Shown one piece after another: positions 18,182-26,313 of a stretch of 64,000 nucleotides of DNA; positions within the stretch are counted from its first letter, which is position 1, and each line of letters starts with the position of its first letter. Made by a program: the position numbers and the translations under genes. The notes beneath the pieces were generated by a model. That model had not been told where the DNA came from. It did no database searches and was given only the letters and a program-made list of their open reading frames with translations. The DNA lies in NCBI RefSeq assembly GCF_015624425.1, contig NZ_CP049919.1:1054001-1118000 (forward strand), written 5' to 3'. This stretch comes from Roseateles sp. DAIF2 (GTDB lineage: Bacteria > Pseudomonadota > Gammaproteobacteria > Burkholderiales > Burkholderiaceae_C).

Positions 18182-19263
18182 ATGATGGGTCAGAGCGGCG
18201 GCACGCAGGACAGACTCTTCTACAGCTTTAACCTCAACGACCACATACCGCGCGACCATCTGATCAGGGGTATCGACCGCTACTTCGACCTCGGCGACCT
18301 GCGCCAACAGCTTGCCCCGTTCTACAGCCACACCGGCCGCCCCTCGATCGATCCGGAATTGATGATCAGGATGCTGGTCATCGGCTACTGCTTCGGCATT
18401 CGATCCGAGCGCAAGCTCTGCGAGGAAGTGCACCTGAACCTGGCCTATCGTTGGTTCTGCCGGCTTGACCTTGAAGACCAGATCCCCGATCACTCGACCT
18501 TCTCGAAGAACCGGCACGGGCGCTTCCGTCAGAGCGATGCCTTCCGCTTGGTCTTCGAGAGCGTTCTGCGCCGCTGCATGCATGAGGGCCTGGTGCGCGG
18601 CGAGGGGTTTGCCGTGGACGCCAGCGTGATCAAGGCCGGTGCCAGTCGTGCTCGTGGCGTTCCTGGAGTCGATGCAATGAAGTGGCGCGATGCAGGTCGA
18701 GAATCCTGCCACCGACGATGAGCCATCGCCGCCACCTCCGCCCAAGAAGGTCTCATTGACGGACCCAGCCGCGCAATGGACGGCCGCGCCTGTTGGCCCT
18801 GCGTTCTTCGCGTACTCGACCAAAACTACCTTATCGATCTGTCGGCGGGCGTCATCGTGGACGTCGAGGCCACGCCCGCGCTTCGATCTCACGAGTTGAA
18901 GGTGACGAAGACCATGGTCGACCGCGTCGAACGCCGCTTCGGCCTCAAGCCAAGGCGACGGGTGGGGGACATGGCCTATGGCATCGCACCGATGCTCAGC
19001 TGGATGGTCAAGGACAAGGGCATCGAGCCGCACGTGCCCGTGTGGGACAAGACCGGTCGCAAGGATGGGACTCTCTCCAGCTCGGAGTTCCAGTGGATCG
19101 CCCAGAGCAACGAGTACCTCTGCCCTGAGGGCCATGCGCTTCGCTGCGCACGTCGCACCTTCACGGTGGGGCGTGACCGAGTGACCACGGCGGACACCGT
19201 GATCTACAGGGCCAGCCAACACGACTGCGCGCAGTGCTCTCGCAAGCAGCAGTGCTGGCCGGG
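18182..19263 (+). pseudogene. IS1182-type transposase, two frameshifts and C-terminal deletion
   Basis: First segment (18182 to about 18690) has the family N-terminus: FYSFNLNDHIPRDHLIRGID, YSHTGRPSIDPELMIRMLVI and DHSTFSKNRHGRF with catalytic-region residues. A second frame (about 18690-18827) supplies SLTDPAAQWTAAPVGPAFFA; a third (from about 18828) NYLIDLSAGVIVDVEAT..., a DMAYG block and the Cys-x2-Cys-type motif CAQCSRKQQCWP. The expected tail with the last catalytic Glu is gone, so the enzyme is inactive; mobility would need a transposase in trans. Confidence 0.85.
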
Positions 19264-19285
19264 CGAGTTTTTCAACAGAATCAGC
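19264..19285 (-). repeat. right terminal inverted repeat of the IS1182-like element
   Basis: GTTTTTCAACAGAATC (19267-19282) is the exact reverse complement of the left core. The broken transposase frame runs through it. Confidence 0.8.
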
Positions 19286-19495
19286 CTGATGCAGCCGATG
19301 GAAGTTGGGTGATGGCGGCAGGGGCGCTGCCCGTGGTCCAACATTGCAGGCTTCAACGCGAATCCGCGCGCTCAAGGTGATTGATGAAGGATTGATGGCG
19401 AGGGCTGCGGCAGAAGCAGCGTCGAAATCTGCTGCTGGTACCGATGGAACGTCACAATCCTGCCCCTGCGTGTTCGATCGATAGGCTTCTTCTTC

Positions 19496-19984
19496 ATGAT
19501 CGATAAATTCTTGCTGCAGCAGCAGGTGCTGGAACGGCTCGCAGAAGACCTGCTGCAGGCCGAACAGGCCGCGCGGGCGGCCCACGAAACGGCGACTCAC
19601 GAAGAGAACATTGCCGAAAACAAGTACGACACATTGGGTCTCGAAGCCGCCTACCTGGCCACCGGCCACGCTCGGCGCGCCGACGCCGTCCGCCAGGCGA
19701 TAGCCAACTGGCGCCAGTTCCGCCCACGCCCCTACGACGCGAGCAAAGGGATAGAGCTTGGCGCGCTGGTCTGCCTGGTCGATTCCGACGGCGCGCAACA
19801 GCAGCTCTTCCTCGGCCCGGGTGGCGGCAGCATGAAGTTGCTCAGCGGCGCACAGCAGCTCGTGCAGGTCATCAGTAGCGAGGCCCCGTTGGGCAGGGCC
19901 ATGCTGGGTAAATGCGAGGGCGATGAGCTGTCGCTGCAGATCGCTGCAATCCGACAGCAGTTCGAGGTGTTGTGGGTTCAATGA
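19496..19984 (+). CDS. GreA/GreB-family elongation-factor-like protein
   Basis: 162 residues. The N-terminal half is helical and contains THEENIAENKYDTLGLEAAY, which resembles the acidic loop region of GreA/GreB coiled coils; the C-terminal half (GALVCLVDSDGAQQQLFLGP ... SPLGRAMLG-like EAPLGRAMLG) matches the GreA/B FKBP-like domain. Such stand-alone proteins are annotated as GreAB-like and may bind RNA polymerase in the secondary channel; no function is established for this type. No strong ribosome binding site is seen at ATG 19496. It is isolated next to the IS element and is not obviously in an operon. Confidence 0.75.
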   Translation: MIDKFLLQQQVLERLAEDLLQAEQAARAAHETATHEENIAENKYDTLGLEAAYLATGHARRADAVRQAIANWRQFRPRPYDASKGIELGALVCLVDSDGAQQQLFLGPGGGSMKLLSGAQQLVQVISSEAPLGRAMLGKCEGDELSLQIAAIRQQFEVLWVQ

Positions 19985-20361
19985 GCAGCAACGACGGCGT
20001 GGAGGACGAGTTGCGCATCCACGCGGCCTGGCCATTCCCAGGGACTGGATCGGTTCCGGGGAAAGAGCAGTCGGCGGACGGTGGGTCGATTGGTCAAGAC
20101 CTGACCCCATTCCATTTCCACGCTCCTACATTCCTGTAGCCTGCTCCGGTGACGCCCGCCCGCTCGGCCGCCGGTGTCGAGGGTAAATGCCAAATTGGTA
20201 CCGGTTGTGTCTCATATCCAGAGAAGTTAGGGTGCGCTGGCATCTCGGTGGTCTGAAAACCGGATGCCGACGAAGCAGTCCCTTTCTTCCTTTCACAGAC
20301 AGCTGGTGACGGCGCCGCCAGGGCGGTCTTCGCAAGCCGGCATCGATCATGGAGACAAGAG
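19985..20361. other. 377-bp gap without a recognised gene
   Basis: No convincing coding frame. It contains GTCAAGACCTGACCCCATT (20093-20111), a string I associate with IS-flanking DNA, and short inverted repeats around 20180-20275. The 3' end carries GGAG (20350-20353) for the deacetylase gene. A promoter for that gene is expected here but no clear -35/-10 pair stands out. Confidence 0.4.
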
Positions 20362-21942
20362 ATGATGATGGTGGTGCGTCGAGAGCTTGGGATGCGGGGC
20401 GTGCAGCGCCTGCGCGCGGGGCGTTGGCTGGGGATGGTGGTGGGCCTGGCCGGCTGCTTGCTGGCCACGGGCGTGGGGGCCGCCGCGCCGGGGGCAGGGC
20501 AGGTCCTGCCCCTGGATACCACGGGGGTCGACAGCGGGCAGCCCCTGCGCGTGGAGTGGGCCAAATGGTGGGGGCCGGCGGCGGAGCGCTGGCAGCTGCT
20601 GCGCAATGGCGCCATCGCCTGCGAAGGGCGGCTGGACAGCGCCAGCTGGACCGCATGGCGCCAGGCCCAGCAAGGCAGCTGCACCACGCCGCTGGGTGGA
20701 GGCGAAAACCGCCTGCAAGTGCGGCTGTGCCAGGGGAGCGAGTGCAGCAACGGTCCGGTGAGCCGGGTGAACCTGCCGGTGGTGGCCGTGCAGGCGGCCG
20801 CGGCCGGCTGGCAGGCGGCCCAGGCCTATGCCAAGGGCAGCCGCGTGCAATGGGACGGCCGCATCTACGAGGCGCGCTACTGGTCCCGGGGCGCGCAGCC
20901 GGGGCAGGACCGCGAGGCCTGGGCTTTGCTGGCCAACGCCCGCACCCAGGGCGCCCAGCTGGGTGTCAGCACCTGGAAGGCGGGGGCGCAGGCGGCCTAC
21001 AGCATCCTCTTCGACGACTACTGCGGCTGGACCAATGACGAGGGCCAGGTGCTGGGCGAGCAGGAGCTGGCGCGGCGTGGCCTCGTGGCCTCCTTCGGCG
21101 TGATATCTGGCAGCTGCGGGGATCCGGCCTGGTCACCCCATTGGCCGCGCTTGAAGGGCTTTGTGTCGCGCGGGCATGAGGTCTTCAATCACTCCTGGGA
21201 CCATGGCCATCCGCTGGACGCGGACTGGGCCTCGCGCAAATGGGGCGGCAACGAGCTGGAGATCCGCCAGTCCACGCAGAAAGTGGCCGAGATGCTGGAG
21301 GGCTACCAGATGCAGTTCTTCAGCTTCCCCTTCGACGCGGCCACCGATGAGCAACTGGCCTTCCTGAAGTCCATGCCGCAATACCTGGGCACGCGCACGC
21401 CCAACTACTGGCAGGCCAGCGGGGTGAATGCCGCCAACTTCGGCGACCCCTTCCGCCTGCGCTTCCTGGTCTATGTCAATGCCGACCAGGGGGCGGACAA
21501 CCCGGGCTCCCTGCCCAACTACCTGCGCGACACCCTGGCCCAGGGCGGCTGGGGCCTGCGCGTCTTTCATTCGGTGAATGACGCCTACTACGAGTCCGTG
21601 CCCCTGGCGGCCTACCAGGCCCACCTGGATGCCGTGCAGCAAGCCGCGCAAAGCGGCCGCCTGTGGGTGGCCGGGGTGTCCGAGGTGTTGCGCTACCGCG
21701 TGGCGCGCGAAGCCTGCGCGCCCTCGGTGGAGCGGGTGGCCACGGGGCTCCTGCTCAGCTTCAACAACAGCGGTGAGACCTGCCAGCGCTATGCCACGCC
21801 CTTGAGCCTGCGGGTGGATGCTGTCGCGGGCGGCTCCCTGCAGGCCTGGCAGGCCGGGGCGGTGCTGCCGGTCAGCGTGCGGAGCGATGGCAGCCAGTGG
21901 GTGCTGGCGCATCCGCTGCAGGGGCCGGTGCTGTTGCGATAA
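20362..21942 (+). CDS. secreted chitin-binding polysaccharide deacetylase
   Basis: 526 residues, exported by an N-terminal signal peptide (LGMVVGLAGCLLATGVGAAA). Residues about 45-145 form an Ig-like domain of the kind found in Burkholderiales chitinases (two Cys pairs likely bridged), about 150-190 a carbohydrate-binding CBM5/12-like unit (YAKGSRVQWDGRIYEARYWS), and about 215-430 a NodB-type deacetylase domain with FDDYCGWTNDEG (metal-binding Asp) and HEVFNHSWDHGHP (His motif). A C-terminal beta domain of about 80 residues follows. Likely removes acetyl groups from chitin or a related polymer outside the cell. Starts at ATG 20362 with GGAG 8 nt upstream. Confidence 0.85.
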   Translation: MMMVVRRELGMRGVQRLRAGRWLGMVVGLAGCLLATGVGAAAPGAGQVLPLDTTGVDSGQPLRVEWAKWWGPAAERWQLLRNGAIACEGRLDSASWTAWRQAQQGSCTTPLGGGENRLQVRLCQGSECSNGPVSRVNLPVVAVQAAAAGWQAAQAYAKGSRVQWDGRIYEARYWSRGAQPGQDREAWALLANARTQGAQLGVSTWKAGAQAAYSILFDDYCGWTNDEGQVLGEQELARRGLVASFGVISGSCGDPAWSPHWPRLKGFVSRGHEVFNHSWDHGHPLDADWASRKWGGNELEIRQSTQKVAEMLEGYQMQFFSFPFDAATDEQLAFLKSMPQYLGTRTPNYWQASGVNAANFGDPFRLRFLVYVNADQGADNPGSLPNYLRDTLAQGGWGLRVFHSVNDAYYESVPLAAYQAHLDAVQQAAQSGRLWVAGVSEVLRYRVAREACAPSVERVATGLLLSFNNSGETCQRYATPLSLRVDAVAGGSLQAWQAGAVLPVSVRSDGSQWVLAHPLQGPVLLR

Positions 21943-21973
21943 GTGAGTGCGGCGCTTGGCCCTGCCGACCTGC

Positions 21974-22963
21974 CTAGCCCCACAAGGCAGCGTCCGGCGG
22001 GCTGAGCTGCGCCGCCTCGTAGCGCATGGCGGGCTCACGGTCGCGTGCGAGCAGCAGCGGCCCATCGAGATCGACAAAACGGCATTCCTGGGCAACGATA
22101 AAAGCAGGTGCCATCGCCAGCGCCGTCCCTCCCATATTGCCCACCATCAGCCCGAATCCCATTTGATGGGCGGTCCGGGCCAGGGCCAGGCCTTCGCTCA
22201 GGCCTCCGCTCTTGTCGAGCTTGATGTTGATGTACTGGTAGAGGCCCTTCAACGCATGCAGCGATCCGCGGTCATTGCAGGACTCATCGGCGGCCAGGGG
22301 GATGGGCGAGGCCAGGCCATCGAGCTGCGCATCGTCGCCGCGCGGCACCGGCTGTTCGATCAGCTCCACGCCATGAGCTTGCAGCTCCGGCAGGATCTTT
22401 TCCAGCAGCCGGCGATCCCAGGCCTGGTTGGCATCGATCATCAGGCGCGCTGCGGGATGCTCCTCGCGCGCGAAGCGGACCATGTCGAGATGGCGGGTCT
22501 TGTCCGCCTTCAGCTTGAGCAAGGGCATGTGGCGGGCCGCACGGATCTTGCGGCGTACATCCGCCTCCTGGCCCAGGCCGATCGTGTAGGCGGTCTCGAC
22601 CGGCAGCACCTGTTGTTCGCGCCCGGCCAGTTGCCATGCGCGCCGGCCGGCCTGCTTGGATCGCAGATCCCATAGCGCGCAGTCCAGCGCGTTGCGCGCG
22701 CCGCCGGCCGGCAGCCATTGCATCAGCTCGTCGAAGGACAGGTCGGCATGCAGACGCGGGCGCAGCCCGTGGACCTGGGCCGCCATCGACGCCGGGGTCT
22801 CCCCGTCGTAGGAAACGCCGGCCGCCTCGCCGCGGCCGACATGGCCATCGGCATCGCGCAGCTCGACCAGGAGCACGTCGATCGCGGTCATCACGGCATT
22901 GGAAATCTCGAAGGGCTCTTGCAGTGGCCAGTCTTCGGTGGTGATTGAGCAGTCAAGCAGCAT
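21974..22963 (-). CDS. dipeptide epimerase (L-Ala-D/L-Glu epimerase type, enolase superfamily)
   Basis: 329 residues from ATG 22963. Enolase-superfamily enzyme that epimerises the second residue of dipeptides such as L-Ala-D-Glu, allowing D-residues to enter L-amino acid metabolism; N-acyl amino acid racemase activity is an alternative in this family. Catalytic elements seen: LKLKADK with Lys150/Lys152, metal ligands Asp177 (MIDANQAW), Glu203 (IEQP) and Asp226 (ADES), and the second acid/base Lys in IKLDKSGG. It ends a seven-gene minus-strand operon, 35 nt after the M81 peptidase gene. The context argues that peptide products carrying D-Glu or similar residues are its substrate (inference). 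Confidence 0.88.
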   Translation of the reverse strand: MLLDCSITTEDWPLQEPFEISNAVMTAIDVLLVELRDADGHVGRGEAAGVSYDGETPASMAAQVHGLRPRLHADLSFDELMQWLPAGGARNALDCALWDLRSKQAGRRAWQLAGREQQVLPVETAYTIGLGQEADVRRKIRAARHMPLLKLKADKTRHLDMVRFAREEHPAARLMIDANQAWDRRLLEKILPELQAHGVELIEQPVPRGDDAQLDGLASPIPLAADESCNDRGSLHALKGLYQYINIKLDKSGGLSEGLALARTAHQMGFGLMVGNMGGTALAMAPAFIVAQECRFVDLDGPLLLARDREPAMRYEAAQLSPPDAALWG

Positions 22964-22998
22964 GGCGCGCTTCCCGGAGTATGTTGAGGTTGGAAGAT

Positions 22999-24468
22999 TC
23001 AGCCGCGATCGGCCCGAGGGTCGGCCACGCGCGGCCAGTAGTTCAGGTTGCGCACCCGATAGGGGATGGCGGCGAAGTCGGGCGCGATCGCACCCGGCGT
23101 GGCGGCATAGAGCACGGCTTGCGAGATCGGCGCGAACTCGGTGTGGAAATGCTGGGTCGACTTGACCACCACCAGCTTCATGTCCTCCAGGCGCAGACCC
23201 AGACCGGTGAAGGCCTCCGGGCTGAAGACCTGACCCCGGACGGAGGCGAGCACGAGGTGGACGCCGTTCGGCGCCTCCACCCAGACCGCCGTGCCCAGCG
23301 GCGCCCGATCGCCGACCACCACGGCGCTCTGGCTGTGGTTCTCGACGATGGCACGGACCGTGACGCGCAGGTCCACCGGCTCCCCGGAGCTCGGCCCGCA
23401 TTTGCCGCCGACGCGCAGGTCGATCAGCGCGCCGACGCCGGCCTCGCGGCAGAGGTGGATGGCCCCCAGGTCCCAGAACGCGCCGAGCGCGACCTGGCCG
23501 ATGCCGCGTTCCAGCACGCGCCGCAGGATGAAGCTGCTGTCACCCGGTGCGCCGCCCCCCGGGTTGTCTGCGACATCGGCCAACACGACCAGTCCCGGCT
23601 GTGCAAGGGCCTGGTCGAGGGCTTCATCCAGCGGCAGCGTGTTGCCCCCGGTCTGCTCGCGCAGCGCCCAGAACTCATGGCCGAGCCGGTCGGCCAGCGC
23701 CTGGGCCTGCGTTGGGTCACCGTCGGTGATCACCCACAGCTTGGCGCCGGATTCGGGCACGTCCCCCCAGGGGAATCCATGGCCGAGCGAGACGGAGAGC
23801 ACGCCATCGCGTCCCTCGAAGGACTGCATGCGCCGCACGAAGCCGGCCATCGGCTCGCGGGTGGTGTGCCACAGGCCGACCATGCGGCAGTCATGCACGG
23901 CGGTGACGGGCCGAATGCGGCCGTTGTGCCTATCGACGAGCAGACGGTACAGCTCCCGGGCCCGCGCCGTGCCATCGGTGTGCGGGTACTCCTTGAAGGC
24001 GATGATCAGGTCGGCCGACGCACGCATGCGCTCGGTGAAGTGGCAATGCAGGTCGAGTTCCGCGCCGACCGGCACATCGGGGCCGACGATGTCGCGGATG
24101 CGGGACAGCAGATCGCCTTCGCAATCATCGTAGCCCTCGGCCACCATGGCGCCATGCAAAAGCAGCAGGACCGCATCGACGGGAAGCGCTGTGCGCAGGT
24201 CTTCAAGCAGCTGATCACGCAGCGATTCGTACACGGCACGCACGGTGCGACCGGAGGGTTCGGCCAGGGCACACAGGCCCTCGGCCACCTCGTGACCATC
24301 GGCCTCGATCATCGAACGGATGGCATGCAGGTAGGCGCCCGTCCCGGTTGGGGCCAGGCGGCTGGCATCGCCGCGATACAGCCCCTGTTCCTCGAAGCCT
24401 TGCCATCCCGTGGGTGTGGCGGCGAAGGTGTTGGTCTCGGTGGCGAGCTGGGCTATGAAAAACTTCAT
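22999..24468 (-). CDS. M81 family metallopeptidase (MlrC-like)
   Basis: 489 residues from ATG 24468 (AGGAG 7 nt upstream). The M81 family includes MlrC, the last peptidase of microcystin breakdown. N-terminal domain begins MKFFIAQLATETNTF, with probable metal site residues in LLLLHGAM (His105), ELDLHCH (Asp139, His141, His143) and ADNPGGGAPGDSS. The C-terminal half matches the MlrC C-terminal domain (VVVKSTQHFHTEFAPISQ). No signal peptide, so it should act in the cytoplasm after import. Neighbours are two MlrB-fold hydrolases, a TonB receptor and a dipeptide epimerase, consistent with intracellular peptide degradation. The true substrate is unknown. Confidence 0.9.
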   Translation of the reverse strand: MKFFIAQLATETNTFAATPTGWQGFEEQGLYRGDASRLAPTGTGAYLHAIRSMIEADGHEVAEGLCALAEPSGRTVRAVYESLRDQLLEDLRTALPVDAVLLLLHGAMVAEGYDDCEGDLLSRIRDIVGPDVPVGAELDLHCHFTERMRASADLIIAFKEYPHTDGTARARELYRLLVDRHNGRIRPVTAVHDCRMVGLWHTTREPMAGFVRRMQSFEGRDGVLSVSLGHGFPWGDVPESGAKLWVITDGDPTQAQALADRLGHEFWALREQTGGNTLPLDEALDQALAQPGLVVLADVADNPGGGAPGDSSFILRRVLERGIGQVALGAFWDLGAIHLCREAGVGALIDLRVGGKCGPSSGEPVDLRVTVRAIVENHSQSAVVVGDRAPLGTAVWVEAPNGVHLVLASVRGQVFSPEAFTGLGLRLEDMKLVVVKSTQHFHTEFAPISQAVLYAATPGAIAPDFAAIPYRVRNLNYWPRVADPRADRG

Positions 24469-24479
24469 CGCGAATCTCC

Positions 24480-26198
24480 TCAATCGGCCAGACGCTGAAA
24501 GTGCAGATGGCGCGAGCGCATGGTGTTGAGACGGAACGCCGCCACCCGTCCGGTCGACTCCTCAATGCTCTCGACGTGCAGCACACCCGTGCTCGGCGGA
24601 AACTGCATCGAGTCGACCTCGGACCAGCCGTAGACGGCGGGGGAAAAGGTTTGAAGCTCCGCCGACATGGCACCGTAAGACCCGGCAATGCGCAGCCGCA
24701 GCGCACCGTCCTGCAGGAACACCGTGGCGATGGCGGCCAGGTCGGCCGAGCGATACCGGCCCAGCAGATCGGTGCCGAGGCTGGCAGCGTCGGGCGTGCT
24801 TGCAGGCAGACGCTCCAGTCGGCAATGCCGGCCCGCCTCATGGAGATCGAGTGCCGCGGGGGCATCCCCCTCGGTGGCGAGCTGGCCGGCGCTCAAGATC
24901 AGCGGCCCGACCGCCAGGTCCTCGAAGCCGATGCGCAGCTGCTCGCCTTCCTCGCGCATCGGGACCGGCGGTCCGTTCAGGAACTTCAGGCCCAACCGGC
25001 CCTCCGGGGCCGGCGCAAACTCGATCACGCAGCTGGCATCGGCGTAGCGCGCGCCCAGCATCGGCTTGAAGCGATCGGCGGCGGCCTTCTGCGGCGCGGG
25101 GCCGAGTTCGGCATCACCCAGCACCGTGTCGATCACCTGGTTGGCGAGCTCCATCGGATTCACCGGGGCGCCATTGACGATGATGATGATGTCCAGGGCA
25201 TGACCTGGCACCGTCAGCATCTGGCACGATCCGCCGACCACGCCGCCCGCGTGATGGATCACCTCCAGGCCTCGGTAGTCGTGGCGCATCAGGCCGAGCG
25301 CGTAGGGATTGACGAGGCCGTTGTTCAGCCTTGCGCAAGCGGTCATCTGCTGCCAGCTCGCGGCGCTGCCCACGGACTTCTGCGGCGCGCGCAGATGTGC
25401 CAGCCAGCGCAGCATGTCGTCGATGGTGGAGACCATCGCGCCTTCTCCGCGAATTTCCTCCGATGGGAAGATGCCGCGCCGCCAGCCACCGCCCTGCGCC
25501 GGCGGCAGCGCCTCGTGCAGGGTCGCGATGCCGGCGTGGATCTCCAGGTCGCTCGGAACCGATGCCGTGTCGACCATGCCCAGCGGCGTGAAGATGCGCT
25601 CCTGCAGGAAGCGTTCGAACGGCATGCCGGACTGTCGTTCGATGACCAGGGACAGCAGGTGATAGCCGCCGTTGCAGTACACCATGTTCTCGCCCGGCGC
25701 GAAGTTCATCTCTTGCTGCCGGGCCATGGCCGTCAGGCCGCTGCCTTTGGGCATGATGGCCGTGCTGAACGCGATGAAGGCCAGGTCCAGGTGGCAGCGG
25801 TAGCCGCTGGTGTGGTTCATCAACTGGCGCAGGGTGGGCTCGCCCTGCGCGAAGGCCGGGAGCTCCGGCAGGTAGCTGCGCACGCCGGCGTCGATGTCCA
25901 GCTTGCCGTCTTCGGCCAACAGCAGCGCGGCGAAGCAGGCGAAATGCTTGCTGGTGGAGCCGATGCGCATGCGCGTCCAGGGCGTGTTGGCCACCGCATG
26001 TTCGAGGCTGGCCATGCCGAAGCCCCGGCGGTAGATCGTCTTGCCCCGATGCGCGATGCCGACCACGAGGCCCGGCGCATCACTGCGGTTCACCGACTGG
26101 AACAAGGCGTCCAGGGCGGCCGCACTGGTGGTGGGTTCGGCGGCGGGAACGGCGTCGTTCCGGGTGGTGCTGGATTGCTCGCTTTTCGTATGGCTCAT
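24480..26198 (-). CDS. serine hydrolase, beta-lactamase/D-aminopeptidase fold (S12), copy 1
   Basis: 572 residues. N-terminal beta-lactamase-like domain with the nucleophile motif STSK (Ser81-Lys84), the Tyr motif YCN (Tyr174, Asn176) and HHAGG (315-319) in place of KTG. C-terminal about 200 residues form beta-rich domains like those of D-aminopeptidase (DAP). Family members include MlrB and D-stereospecific peptidases. No signal peptide is seen, so a cytoplasmic role is likely. It starts 115 nt after a paralogue and its stop is 11 nt before the M81 start. All catalytic residues are intact. Confidence 0.88.
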   Translation of the reverse strand: MSHTKSEQSSTTRNDAVPAAEPTTSAAALDALFQSVNRSDAPGLVVGIAHRGKTIYRRGFGMASLEHAVANTPWTRMRIGSTSKHFACFAALLLAEDGKLDIDAGVRSYLPELPAFAQGEPTLRQLMNHTSGYRCHLDLAFIAFSTAIMPKGSGLTAMARQQEMNFAPGENMVYCNGGYHLLSLVIERQSGMPFERFLQERIFTPLGMVDTASVPSDLEIHAGIATLHEALPPAQGGGWRRGIFPSEEIRGEGAMVSTIDDMLRWLAHLRAPQKSVGSAASWQQMTACARLNNGLVNPYALGLMRHDYRGLEVIHHAGGVVGGSCQMLTVPGHALDIIIIVNGAPVNPMELANQVIDTVLGDAELGPAPQKAAADRFKPMLGARYADASCVIEFAPAPEGRLGLKFLNGPPVPMREEGEQLRIGFEDLAVGPLILSAGQLATEGDAPAALDLHEAGRHCRLERLPASTPDAASLGTDLLGRYRSADLAAIATVFLQDGALRLRIAGSYGAMSAELQTFSPAVYGWSEVDSMQFPPSTGVLHVESIEESTGRVAAFRLNTMRSRHLHFQRLAD

Positions 26199-26313
26199 CG
26201 CTGGTCTCGGCTCGAAGGAAGGGCGCCCATGCGCCCCTGCCCCTCAAGACGAACCGCGGCAGCGATTCCGCGGCAATTTCGGGTAAGTACCGAGCGTCGA
26301 TCGCGCTGGAGGT

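Larger units (their letters stand above)
18102..19285 (+). mobile_element. decayed IS1182-like insertion sequence with intact ends
   Basis: About 1.18 kb bounded by 22-bp inverted repeats (18102-18123 and 19264-19285, 20/22 matching). It holds one transposase gene of the IS1182-type DDE family, broken by two frameshifts and missing its C-terminal end. The transposase reading passes straight from the Cys-rich motif into the right repeat, so an internal deletion removed the 3' end of the gene while keeping the terminus. I see no target-site duplication. It separates the AraC/acyltransferase scar from the GreA/B-like gene. Confidence 0.8.

Noticed and set aside
20200..20361. Cyclic-di-GMP (GEMM) riboswitch before the deacetylase
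   Set aside because: Some short GEMM-like strings (CGCAAGCC) occur, but the conserved GGGCAAACC-type segment and the tetraloop receptor are missing.
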